From assembly GCA_020050695.1 (NCBI GenBank), contig JAGVKI010000166.1, positions 1 through 6,808 of the forward strand: a stretch of 6,808 bases of DNA, read 5' to 3'. The position numbers and the translations under genes are program-made. Source of the stretch: Alphaproteobacteria bacterium. GTDB taxonomy: Bacteria; Pseudomonadota; Alphaproteobacteria; Rickettsiales; SXRF01. Shown one piece after another: positions 1-5,162 of the stretch (positions are counted from its first letter, which is position 1; the number at the start of each line of letters is the position of its first letter). Under the pieces are notes generated by a model. The model made no database searches. It was not told the origin of the DNA and saw only the letters and a list, made by a program, of their open reading frames with translations.

Positions 1-9
1 CTTGCACAA

Positions 10-20
10 GCGAGTGAGGT
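10..20 (+). promoter_or_regulatory. Leader/RBS element shared with the gene at 1020
   Basis: GCGAGTGAGGT lies 3 bases before ATG 24. It matches GCGAGTGAAGT at 1009-1019 in 10 of 11 bases, and both copies are preceded by TTGCA (2-6 and 1003-1007). It includes the GAGG that probably serves as ribosome binding site. The similarity is visible directly. Whether it reflects duplication or a shared translational signal is inference. Confidence 0.45.
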
Positions 21-23
21 TTT

Positions 24-842
24 ATGAGCAATGAACCATCAAAAAAAACCGAAGAATTGCAGGAATCCGAAGCATGGCTCGGCAGGTTGCAGGCAGAGGC
101 AACGCGTCAGGCTGCCAGCGGACGCGTTCCCGGCGATCTTCGCGCCCTGGCGCGCAAGGCAGATACCATCAGCACGGAAATTGGCGAACTGGCAGGATGC
201 TTTGATAAGGATATTCCCCCCAGCATACAGCAGCTTTGCATCGACGCTGTGCAGGGTGCCCATCCCAGCCTGAACCTGGAATCCATCGTGGGATATGAGA
301 CGCAGGACGAACTGCACGACTGCTCTGTAAATTTGCGCCAGCTGGCCGACGCCTACCGCGAAACCGGTGTGCTGCTGCGCAGGCTAAGCGAGCCGGATGC
401 CGATAAGCATGAACTTCGCAGGCACGCGCTCTACTGGGCAAGGGAACTTGAGCAACGCTCAGGCGCAATACCCGCTTCGCTTACATTGCTTGAGCGCATC
501 CGTGACGGCATGGATGAGGCCATCACCACCCAGGATTTTGGCGGCGACACACCATGGGATCGCATGCAGCAGGCAAAGCAACTGGAAGACGGCCTGCGTG
601 AGAAGTTTGGCCCGACCAATATGGAAGAGCTCGATAAAGAAAAAATGAAAAAAATGATGAAGGGGCTGTTTACCAAGCATACACAATCCCCCGTCAATCT
701 GCTGGAGACCATGCTGTTTGAGGTGCTTGACGCCACCAAACAGGTCAATACGGATATCCAGGAAGGAAAGATCGCGGGCGACATGATGCATGCCATAGGC
801 TATGCGCTGCGCGACGTACCTGCGGCGACCGTACGGCGCTAG
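24..842 (+). CDS. Unrecognised 272-residue soluble, helix-rich protein
   Basis: I do not recognise the family and assign no function. The protein has no signal peptide, no lipobox and no obvious membrane segment. It is rich in charged residues and Leu/Ala with heptad-like spacing, which suggests an all-helical cytoplasmic protein. A Lys/Met-rich patch (EKMKKMMKG) lies near residues 207-215. The C-terminal 20 residues contain MHAIGYALR, followed by a short Pro/Ala/Arg tail. The same nonapeptide is encoded again about 730 bases downstream, outside any intact gene. ATG 24 is preceded by GAGG at 16-19, about 4 bases away, which is a rather close ribosome binding site. The leader GCGAGTGAGGT at 10-20 is nearly identical to the leader of the next gene. 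The 3' flank has no GC-rich terminator. Reading frame and codon use look like a real gene; only the function is unknown. Confidence 0.8.
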   Translation: MSNEPSKKTEELQESEAWLGRLQAEATRQAASGRVPGDLRALARKADTISTEIGELAGCFDKDIPPSIQQLCIDAVQGAHPSLNLESIVGYETQDELHDCSVNLRQLADAYRETGVLLRRLSEPDADKHELRRHALYWARELEQRSGAIPASLTLLERIRDGMDEAITTQDFGGDTPWDRMQQAKQLEDGLREKFGPTNMEELDKEKMKKMMKGLFTKHTQSPVNLLETMLFEVLDATKQVNTDIQEGKIAGDMMHAIGYALRDVPAATVRR

Positions 843-894
843 GCGGCCATCATGCCCCCACTTGGCGGGCTATCCCCATACAGTGGCAAAACTT

Positions 895-910
895 TAAAAC
901 AACTGTTTTA
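895..910. repeat. AT-rich inverted repeat after the first gene
   Basis: TAAAAC (895-900) and GTTTTA (905-910) are exact reverse complements around the loop AACT. The hairpin would be weak because it is nearly all A-U pairs, and no T-run follows. It lies 53 bases after the stop codon at 842 and is at best a poor terminator or an operator. The surrounding 843-1019 gap is strongly AT-rich, unlike the coding sequence on either side. Confidence 0.3.
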
Positions 911-952
911 TATAAATAAAATTCAAAAACAATGTGATCTTCAAAAAAGATT

Positions 953-973
953 AACAAATATTATACATTTGTT
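953..973. promoter_or_regulatory. Inverted repeat upstream of the 1020 gene, possible operator
   Basis: AACAAAT (953-959) and ATTTGTT (967-973) are perfect 7-base inverted arms separated by ATTATAC. The centre overlaps TATTAT (959-964), which could serve as a -10 element, although no convincing -35 lies 16-18 bases upstream. The site is 46 bases before the start codon at 1020. A dimeric regulator binding here would be well placed to control that gene. The symmetry is seen; the function is inferred. Confidence 0.35.
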
Positions 974-1008
974 CTGATATTATTAATCAACGCAAAAAAT
1001 CATTGCAG

Positions 1009-1019
1009 GCGAGTGAAGT
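1009..1019 (+). promoter_or_regulatory. Leader/RBS element, second copy
   Basis: GCGAGTGAAGT sits immediately before ATG 1020 and is 10/11 identical to the leader of the gene at 24. The only upstream purine-rich matches to the 16S tail are AGG (1007-1009) and GAAG (1015-1018), neither ideal. Its conservation in front of two different coding sequences suggests either a shared origin or a non-canonical initiation signal. Confidence 0.45.
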
Positions 1020-1469
1020 ATGGGTTGGTTTGGAGAAAGCAAGGAAGAGCACAAAGATGCGAAGCTTAAAGAGTTTTCGCAAAAATATCAGACCGCATCG
1101 ACCGAAGAACTCAAAGACGCATCCATAAAATTACAAAAACCACCTGAAGATTTGCCTTTTGGCAAAAAGGCCCTGAACTACATGTATGGACTAGGCATGA
1201 GCCCTGAAGGCTTCATTGCACAGGTGGCGGGCTTTGCACTGTCCTTTAGTTTGAGTAACCGCTTAAAAGTCTCTGAAAAAACCGCCTTCATACTCGGCAA
1301 TGCCGTGCTACCTGCCGCAGTCGCTATTATTCCCACCATGCGCTACAATAACGCAGAGTATCAGGAACTGGTGGAAGACCAGCAAATGGAAAAATCCTTC
1401 GTAAAGAAACTGCTCGAAGAACGTGAATCAGCCGCGCAGCACACAAAGCACGGTGGTAAAGAACGATAA
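1020..1469 (+). CDS. Unrecognised 149-residue protein with two hydrophobic stretches
   Basis: I do not recognise this family. The N-terminal 50 residues are highly charged (Lys/Glu-rich, MGWFGESKEEHKDAK at the start) and lack a signal peptide. Two hydrophobic stretches follow, at about residues 63-78 and 88-106 (ending VLPAAVAIIPT), with a short basic linker between them (SNRLKVSEK). The C-terminal 40 residues are charged and probably helical (QELVEDQQMEKSFVKKLLEERES). This looks like a small membrane-associated protein with both ends in the cytoplasm, possibly a helical hairpin. The second stretch is the more convincing membrane segment. ATG 1020 is the first start in frame and sits directly behind a leader resembling that of the preceding gene. 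An AT-rich 177-base gap separates the two, so this gene probably has its own promoter. The flanks on both sides resemble the ends of the gene at 24-842, which is unusual. Confidence 0.75.
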   Translation: MGWFGESKEEHKDAKLKEFSQKYQTASTEELKDASIKLQKPPEDLPFGKKALNYMYGLGMSPEGFIAQVAGFALSFSLSNRLKVSEKTAFILGNAVLPAAVAIIPTMRYNNAEYQELVEDQQMEKSFVKKLLEERESAAQHTKHGGKER

Positions 1470-1483
1470 GTACATTTCAGTAA

Positions 1484-1564
1484 CATGTAATTAGCGCACC
1501 GCATAACGAGATTATGCATGCTATTGGCTATGCGCTGCGCAATCATGCTGCTCACGCATTTTAA
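1484..1564 (+). pseudogene. Remnant of a second copy of the 24-842 gene's 3' end
   Basis: In the frame of 1484-1564, bounded by TAA at 1481 and TAA at 1562, the peptide contains EIMHAIGYALRN. The end of the 272-residue protein reads DMMHAIGYALRD. At DNA level 1511-1540 matches 783-812 in 27 of 30 positions. Two of the three differences are silent third-position changes and the other is Met to Ile. The short open frame has no good ribosome binding site or start of its own, so I read it as the decayed end of a paralogue. It could instead be a 16-codon ORF from ATG 1514. The similarity is certain; the pseudogene interpretation is inferred. Confidence 0.5.
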
Positions 1565-1597
1565 ATCAGCAAAATACACTTCCTTATTGTTTCCTGA

Positions 1598-1610
1598 TGT
1601 CCATCGGACA
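1598..1610. promoter_or_regulatory. Short inverted repeat upstream of the Thr-rich lipoprotein gene
   Basis: TGTCC (1598-1602) and GGACA (1606-1610) are exact reverse complements around ATC. The site is 48 bases before the lipoprotein start at 1659, inside the likely promoter region. A weak -10-like AATACT follows at 1611-1616. This could be a small operator, but five-base arms occur often by chance. Confidence 0.2.
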
Positions 1611-1658
1611 AATACTCAATCGTTACACCGACTTACGAATCAACATCAGGAGATGTCC

Positions 1659-1949
1659 ATGACTACGATCACAAAACTTTCTGTACTTGCTGTCTTTGCT
1701 GCAGCGCTTACGCTTTCGGCTTGCCATGAAACCACCCCGGTAACGACACTGCCGCCAGGCAAATATGAAAAAACGACCAGTTCAACCGATGCCAATGGTA
1801 CCACCGTTACCCGTGACCGTGAAACCAACGTAACGGTAGATGAATACGGCAATAAACGTGCTGTGGTAGAATCCAAGACCACTAAAGATCCGAAAGGCCT
1901 GTTCAACAAAACCACCAGTTCCACCAAAGAAGTAGTGGACGAACGCTAG
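1659..1949 (+). CDS. Small Thr-rich secreted lipoprotein, function unknown
   Basis: The 96-residue product has a classic lipoprotein signal peptide: a short n-region with Lys6, a hydrophobic core at residues 7-19 and the lipobox LSAC with Cys22. It should be lipidated and anchored in the envelope, leaving about 75 mature residues. The mature part is rich in Thr, Lys, Asp and Glu. KTTSST occurs at 38-43 and again at 84-89, and the alternating polar/Val pattern between them suggests short beta strands. His23 at +2 is not the Asp usually linked to inner-membrane retention, so outer-membrane sorting is plausible. The start is fixed by CAGGAG at 1647-1652, which lies 6 bases before ATG 1659. ATG 1653 would abut that site, and the longer frame from 1518 would bury the signal peptide. 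The gene ends at a strong terminator. I cannot name a family. Confidence 0.85.
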   Translation: MTTITKLSVLAVFAAALTLSACHETTPVTTLPPGKYEKTTSSTDANGTTVTRDRETNVTVDEYGNKRAVVESKTTKDPKGLFNKTTSSTKEVVDER

Positions 1950-1962
1950 CCTCTTACTAACT

Positions 1963-1996
1963 AAAAGGCCTGCACTGTGATGGTGCAGGCCTTTTT
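1963..1996. terminator. Two-way intrinsic terminator between convergent genes
   Basis: A perfect 13-base stem, AAAAGGCCTGCAC (1963-1975) with GTGCAGGCCTTTT (1983-1995), encloses a 7-base loop. It is followed by a T-run to 1996 on the plus strand. On the minus strand four T residues follow the stem. It lies just after the lipoprotein stop (1949) and 36 bases beyond the end of the minus-strand gene (2032), so it probably ends both transcripts. Confidence 0.9.
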
Positions 1997-2031
1997 ATGC
2001 CAAGCGACTGAAGATATGCGGCCTACAGCTG

Positions 2032-2382
2032 TCAGCCACCTACGTTGCGACCGGGAAACACTTCTTTCCTCACCGCTTCAGGATTCATTTTAGCGACGCG
2101 TTCAATCGCATCGTCCGTGTCAAAAGCCAGCACATTGATAAGGCTCAGTGTATTATCACTGCCGGTGTGGGCTTCCACATTGGCAACGCGTCCGAGGCCA
2201 GTGGCGCTGCGAATTGCTTCGCGCAAATTGCCAATATCCCCCTCATCCATTACGGGGTTCCTGGTGATCTTGAAACTCACCCCACCACGGTCATTCGGGT
2301 TCATTTCCACATGCTCGTAATTGATTCCCAGCACCTGAGCGATATTCTTGCGCGCGCGTATAACTTCCTGTGTACCAGCCAT
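2032..2382 (-). CDS. Unrecognised 116-residue alpha/beta protein
   Basis: I do not recognise this protein. It has no signal peptide or membrane segment and reads as a compact mixed alpha/beta cytoplasmic domain. An N-terminal helix (QEVIRARKNIAQVLG) is followed by strand-like GGVSFKITRNP near residues 34-44. A helix with DIGNLREAIRSATGLG comes next, around 49-64. A second strand region (TLSLINVLAFD) and a last helix (DDAIERVAKMNPEAVRKEVF) complete it. The strand-helix-strand-helix layout recalls small ferredoxin-like or regulatory folds, but that is a guess. ATG at 2382 is supported by AAAGG (plus positions 2389-2393), 6 bases upstream, and by an extended -10 promoter just beyond. It is transcribed alone, divergently from the decarboxylase gene and convergently with the lipoprotein gene. 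The shared upstream gap could allow co-regulation with the decarboxylase, but nothing in the sequence proves it. Confidence 0.8.
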   Translation of the reverse strand: MAGTQEVIRARKNIAQVLGINYEHVEMNPNDRGGVSFKITRNPVMDEGDIGNLREAIRSATGLGRVANVEAHTGSDNTLSLINVLAFDTDDAIERVAKMNPEAVRKEVFPGRNVGG

Positions 2383-2409
2383 AATGTGCCTTTATGCAGT
2401 TAGGCGATA

Positions 2410-2438
2410 ATTCTATCATACAAAAGAGGCTTAAGAAA
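2410..2438 (-). promoter_or_regulatory. Probable sigma70-type promoter for the 2032-2382 gene
   Basis: On the minus strand TGATAGAAT (plus 2410-2418) forms an extended -10 with hexamer TAGAAT. TTTCTT (plus 2433-2438) lies 17 bases upstream as a weak -35. The predicted start near 2403 would give a leader of about 20 bases containing the AAAGG ribosome binding site. The rest of 2383-2576 shows no comparably good plus-strand promoter for the decarboxylase. Confidence 0.5.
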
Positions 2439-2576
2439 TCAGCATTAGTGCCCGGCTCGCTTTTTAGCTAATTCGCTGCAACGCAATAAAAAACCGCGCC
2501 TTTTTTACTTGGAAATCCCCCCAAAACCCGATAGTCATACACTCCTACCATACAGCTATCACAGGGGTACAAAAAA

Positions 2577-4232
2577 ATGGCTAATTCACCTACCGTCGGC
2601 TCTTTCCTTTTCGATTATCTCTATAATCAGGGCGTGCGTGACGCGTTTGGCATTCCGGGCGATTTTGCACTGCCAACCTTCCGCTGGCTGGAAAACTCAA
2701 AAATCAATTTGTACACCATGACGCATGAGCCCTCGGTTGGCTTTGCTGCCGATGGTTATGCGCGCATCAACGGTCTTGGCGTGGCCTGTGTCACCTATTG
2801 TGTAGGTGGGCTGAACATGCTGAACTCCATTGCTTGTGCTTACGCGGAAAAAAGCCCGGTGCTGGTGATTTCTGGCGGCCCCTCGCCTAACGACCGCAAG
2901 CGCGACCAGCTGCAGCATCACAAAGTGCGCACGTTCGATTCGCAGCGCCGCATTTATGACGAAGTCACCTGCGCTTCAGCTGTACTGCTCGACCCTGAAA
3001 CCGCTGCGGAGGAAATCATCCGCGTGGTCACTGAAATTAAAACCCAGTGCCGCCCAGGCTATATCGAAATTCCGTATGACGTGGTCGATATGCCTATCAA
3101 GTTACCTACGCTTAAAAACCTGCCCGCCCTTGAGAGCGATCCCGAAAATTTAGAAGGCGCGCTGGCAGAAATGGCAGACCGCATCAATGCGGCCAAACAG
3201 CCTGTTATTGTTGCGGACGTGGAATTGCACCGTTTTGGCCTTACGGATCTGGCCGTTGCCTTTGCGGAAAAATTCAATATCCCTATTGCGGCTACCCTTC
3301 TTTCCAAAAGCGTGATCCCTGAAACCAATCCGCTTTATATCGGCGTATACAGCGCGGCACTTTCCGAAGAAGTCTGCCAGGAATATGTTGAAAGCAGCGA
3401 TTGCATTATCCTGCTTGGCGCCTTTATGTCGGACGTGTTTTCCGGCTTTCATGCCACGCATAAACTCGACCGCAAAAAAACCATCCTGGCTACCACCGAG
3501 CGCCTGCGCATTGGCCTGCATGACTACAAGGACGTATTGCTGAAAGACTTCCTCAGCGGCCTGAAAGATTGCAATATTAAGCCTAAGGTTTTCAAGAACC
3601 CTTATGAGCAGGGCGAACTAGAACCGCTGAGCGATGCCGAGCGCAGCGACAAGCTGACCGCCGATAGTTTCTTCCGCATCCTCGCCCTTACCATGGCGCA
3701 GGACGGCACGGTAGTATGCGATACCGGCGATGCGTTATTTGGCGCGGTTGGCCTGCGCACCACCCAGTGCAGCAACTTCCTGTCGGACGCGTATTACCTG
3801 TCTATGGGCTTTGCCGTTCCTGCCAGTGTGGGCGCCATGGTCGCCAAACCGGACAGCCGCGTATACTGCCTGGTGGGCGACGGCGCGTTCCAGATGACGG
3901 GCCTCGAAATTGCCACCTGCGCAAAATATAATTTAAAGCCGATCATCTGCATCCTGAACAATGACGGCTACGGCACGCAGCGCCACATCATCGATGGCAA
4001 ATTTAACAATATCCATAACTGGGAATACGCCAAGCTGCGCGATGTCATCAATTACGGAAAATCGTATAAAGTAACCACCAAAGCGGAACTGGAAAAAGCA
4101 CTGATTGAAGCTAAAAATTCGGATGACATGTTCCTGATTGAAGTTATTATCCCGCGTACGGATTGCAGCAAACCACTGCAACGCCTGACGAACAACCTCA
4201 GCGAAATCCGCGACGCTAAGAAACGTGCATAA
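2577..4232 (+). CDS. Thiamine-diphosphate 2-oxo acid decarboxylase (indolepyruvate/phenylpyruvate/pyruvate decarboxylase family)
   Basis: This is a full-length 551-residue cytoplasmic enzyme of the pyruvate decarboxylase-like ThDP family, which converts a 2-oxo acid to an aldehyde and CO2. The N-terminal ThDP (PYR) domain covers about 1-175. It carries IPGD (Asp29), catalytic Glu51 in THEPSVGFAADGYAR and the family-defining His114-His115 pair. A middle domain spans about 195-340. The C-terminal PP domain has TGD at 383-385, the cofactor/Mg motif starting VGDGAFQ at 433 and ending in Asn461-Asn462, then DGYG. GIPGDFALP, HEPSVGFAAD and GDGAFQMTG resemble Azospirillum IpdC/PPDC as I remember it. 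The Glu corresponding to Glu473 of Zymomonas Pdc aligns with Gln468. Asp286 (FMSD) aligns with an Asp thought to assist in Azospirillum PPDC. The substrate (pyruvate, indolepyruvate or phenylpyruvate) cannot be decided here. AGGGG (2563-2567) precedes ATG 2577 by 9 bases. A small lipoprotein gene follows in a likely operon. Confidence 0.93.
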   Translation: MANSPTVGSFLFDYLYNQGVRDAFGIPGDFALPTFRWLENSKINLYTMTHEPSVGFAADGYARINGLGVACVTYCVGGLNMLNSIACAYAEKSPVLVISGGPSPNDRKRDQLQHHKVRTFDSQRRIYDEVTCASAVLLDPETAAEEIIRVVTEIKTQCRPGYIEIPYDVVDMPIKLPTLKNLPALESDPENLEGALAEMADRINAAKQPVIVADVELHRFGLTDLAVAFAEKFNIPIAATLLSKSVIPETNPLYIGVYSAALSEEVCQEYVESSDCIILLGAFMSDVFSGFHATHKLDRKKTILATTERLRIGLHDYKDVLLKDFLSGLKDCNIKPKVFKNPYEQGELEPLSDAERSDKLTADSFFRILALTMAQDGTVVCDTGDALFGAVGLRTTQCSNFLSDAYYLSMGFAVPASVGAMVAKPDSRVYCLVGDGAFQMTGLEIATCAKYNLKPIICILNNDGYGTQRHIIDGKFNNIHNWEYAKLRDVINYGKSYKVTTKAELEKALIEAKNSDDMFLIEVIIPRTDCSKPLQRLTNNLSEIRDAKKRA

Positions 4233-4257
4233 TTTTGGTCATCTCAAGGAGAGTGGA

Positions 4258-4398
4258 ATGAAAAAAGCTATTATGATTACCCTGGGTCTTACCATCATGC
4301 TCTGCGCATGCAACACATTCGAAGGTGTGGGCGAAGACATCAAAAAAGGCGGCGAAGTCATCAGCGATACCGCAAGCGATACCAAGAAAAAGATGTAA
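4258..4398 (+). CDS. Entericidin A/B-like small lipoprotein
   Basis: This 46-residue ORF encodes MKKAIMITLG, a hydrophobic core and the lipobox LCAC with Cys18. The mature part begins CNTFEGVGEDIKKGGEVIS and ends in a basic KKKM tail. The CNT-GVGEDI-GG-IS pattern is the signature of the entericidin (EcnA/EcnB) family. These are tiny envelope lipoproteins, first described in enterobacteria as an antidote/toxin pair and widespread in proteobacteria as stress-related surface lipoproteins. Only one copy is present, so a two-member pair is not evident. AAGGAG at 4246-4251 lies 6 bases before ATG 4258, a strong ribosome binding site. The gene starts 25 bases after the decarboxylase stop and is followed by a strong terminator, so it is probably the last gene of that transcript. 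Family assignment is confident from the motif; the physiological role here is not known. Confidence 0.9.
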   Translation: MKKAIMITLGLTIMLCACNTFEGVGEDIKKGGEVISDTASDTKKKM

Positions 4399-4433
4399 TC
4401 ACCTTTTTTCAAGCATTAAAAAAGTCACGCATT

Positions 4434-4470
4434 AAAAAAGGCTGGCAGGTTTTCACCGCCAGCCTTTTTT
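4434..4470. terminator. Two-way intrinsic terminator between entericidin-like gene and grxD
   Basis: GGCTGGC (4440-4446) pairs with GCCAGCC (4458-4464). The stem is extended outward by A6/T6 (4434-4439, 4465-4470) and inward by GGT/ACC past a one-base bulge, around the loop TTTC. With T-runs on both strands it can end both the plus-strand decarboxylase/entericidin transcript and the minus-strand bolA-grxD transcript, whose last stop is at 4488. Confidence 0.9.
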
Positions 4471-4487
4471 ATTTCTGCTGATCAGGC

Positions 4488-4829
4488 TTAGCTGGCCTTT
4501 TTATAGGAAACGCCTTTAGCGTCCAGCATGGCAGCCAGTTCGCCGCTTTGGAACATTTCGCGCACAATGTCGCAGCCGCCTACGAATTCGCCCTTAATGT
4601 AGAGCTGTGGAATGGTCGGCCAGTTGGCAAATTCCTTGATGCCTTCGCGCACCAGCGGATCGGCCAGCACGTTCACATCCTTATAGTCTTCAATGCCAAG
4701 GCGCTCAAGCACCTGTGCAACAACGCCGGAGAAACCGCATTGTGGCATGGTCTTGGTGCCCTTCATGTACAGCACCACATCATTCTCGCTGATGTCTTTT
4801 TTGATTTGGTCAAATACCGGATTGGTCAT
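4488..4829 (-). CDS. grxD: Monothiol CGFS glutaredoxin (Grx4/GrxD family)
   Basis: The 113-residue product is the usual length for a single-domain monothiol glutaredoxin. These cytoplasmic proteins bind a glutathione-ligated [2Fe-2S] cluster and pass it on in Fe-S biogenesis and iron sensing. Hallmarks are Lys23 in YMKGT (glutathione contact), the active-site CGFS at 31-34, the cis-Pro motif WPTIPQLY at 70-77 and GGCDI at 84-88. There is no second Cys in the active site, so it is not a classical dithiol reductase. AGGA (plus 4839-4842) lies 9 bases upstream of the ATG at 4829. The gene follows bolA with a 21-base gap on the same strand. That is the expected operon, because BolA and CGFS glutaredoxins form a mixed [2Fe-2S] complex. 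Transcription ends at the terminator just beyond the stop. Confidence 0.97.
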   Translation of the reverse strand: MTNPVFDQIKKDISENDVVLYMKGTKTMPQCGFSGVVAQVLERLGIEDYKDVNVLADPLVREGIKEFANWPTIPQLYIKGEFVGGCDIVREMFQSGELAAMLDAKGVSYKKAS

Positions 4830-4850
4830 GATCTTGCGTCCTATATAAGT

Positions 4851-5084
4851 TTATGCAGGTAGTTTAGTCGTAACAGCCAGGGCATGCAACGTGGTACCCA
4901 TGCCGCCCTTAAGCGCTCCAAATACCAGCTGGTGCTGTGCCACGCGCGATAGACCCCGGAAGGCCTCAGAGGTGACCGTAATGCCGTAATGGTCATTATC
5001 GCCAGCCATATCAACCAGTTCCACCACCGCATCCGGCAGCGCTTCTTTTACCATATTTTCGATTTCCTGTGCGCTCATGCCCAT
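4851..5084 (-). CDS. bolA: BolA-family Fe-S partner protein
   Basis: The product is a small BolA-family protein of 77 residues. It begins MGMSAQEIENMVKEALPDA and ends with the typical core AFRGLSRVAQHQLVFGAL then LHALAVTTKLP. The conserved His67 (LHALA) and a loop His32 (NDHY) are in the positions that ligate the shared [2Fe-2S] cluster with CGFS glutaredoxin in BolA-like proteins. A longer frame begins at GTG 5105, but AAGGA lies inside it, 8 bases before the ATG at 5084. That makes 5084 the best start; ATG at 5078 is a second option with weaker spacing. The gene heads a probable bolA-grxD operon. It lies 78 bases downstream of a response regulator gene on the same strand, with no clear terminator between, so read-through is possible. 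Family assignment is firm; whether it is closer to BolA or IbaG is not settled. Confidence 0.93.
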   Translation of the reverse strand: MGMSAQEIENMVKEALPDAVVELVDMAGDNDHYGITVTSEAFRGLSRVAQHQLVFGALKGGMGTTLHALAVTTKLPA

Positions 5085-5162
5085 ATGTACCATCCTTTTG
5101 AGCACTACCTACTCTCAGGTACAGCTTGCTGTCAATGATTGACCTGTATAGAGAAATGCGGC

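Noticed and set aside
431..796. Minus-strand ORFs opposite the first gene
   Set aside because: Low-complexity Ser/Phe-rich translations lie antisense to a gene with normal codon use.
1518..1658. Longer start for the Thr-rich lipoprotein at ATG 1518
   Set aside because: It would put about 47 residues before the signal peptide and overlaps the gene-1 tail remnant in another frame. A good ribosome binding site lies 6 bases before ATG 1659.
2487..2509. A6/T6 inverted run around CCGCGCC upstream of the decarboxylase
   Set aside because: The stem would be only A-U pairs with no gene ending nearby; it is probably just AT-rich leader sequence.
2508..2536. TTGGAA-N17-TAGTCA as decarboxylase promoter
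   Set aside because: The -10 matches consensus at only two positions, so it is not better than chance in this gap.
4258..4398. Toxin-antitoxin reading of the entericidin-like gene
   Set aside because: Only one family member is present and its partner is absent, so a two-gene antidote/toxin pair is not supported.
5085..5105. GTG 5105 start for bolA
   Set aside because: The best ribosome binding site (AAGGA) lies inside this extension, 8 bases before the ATG at 5084, and the shorter protein matches the usual BolA start.
5106..5162. Possible terminator between the response regulator and bolA
   Set aside because: CAGGT and ACCTG can pair at a distance and TCAATGATTGA is a small palindrome, but the stems are short and no T-run follows.
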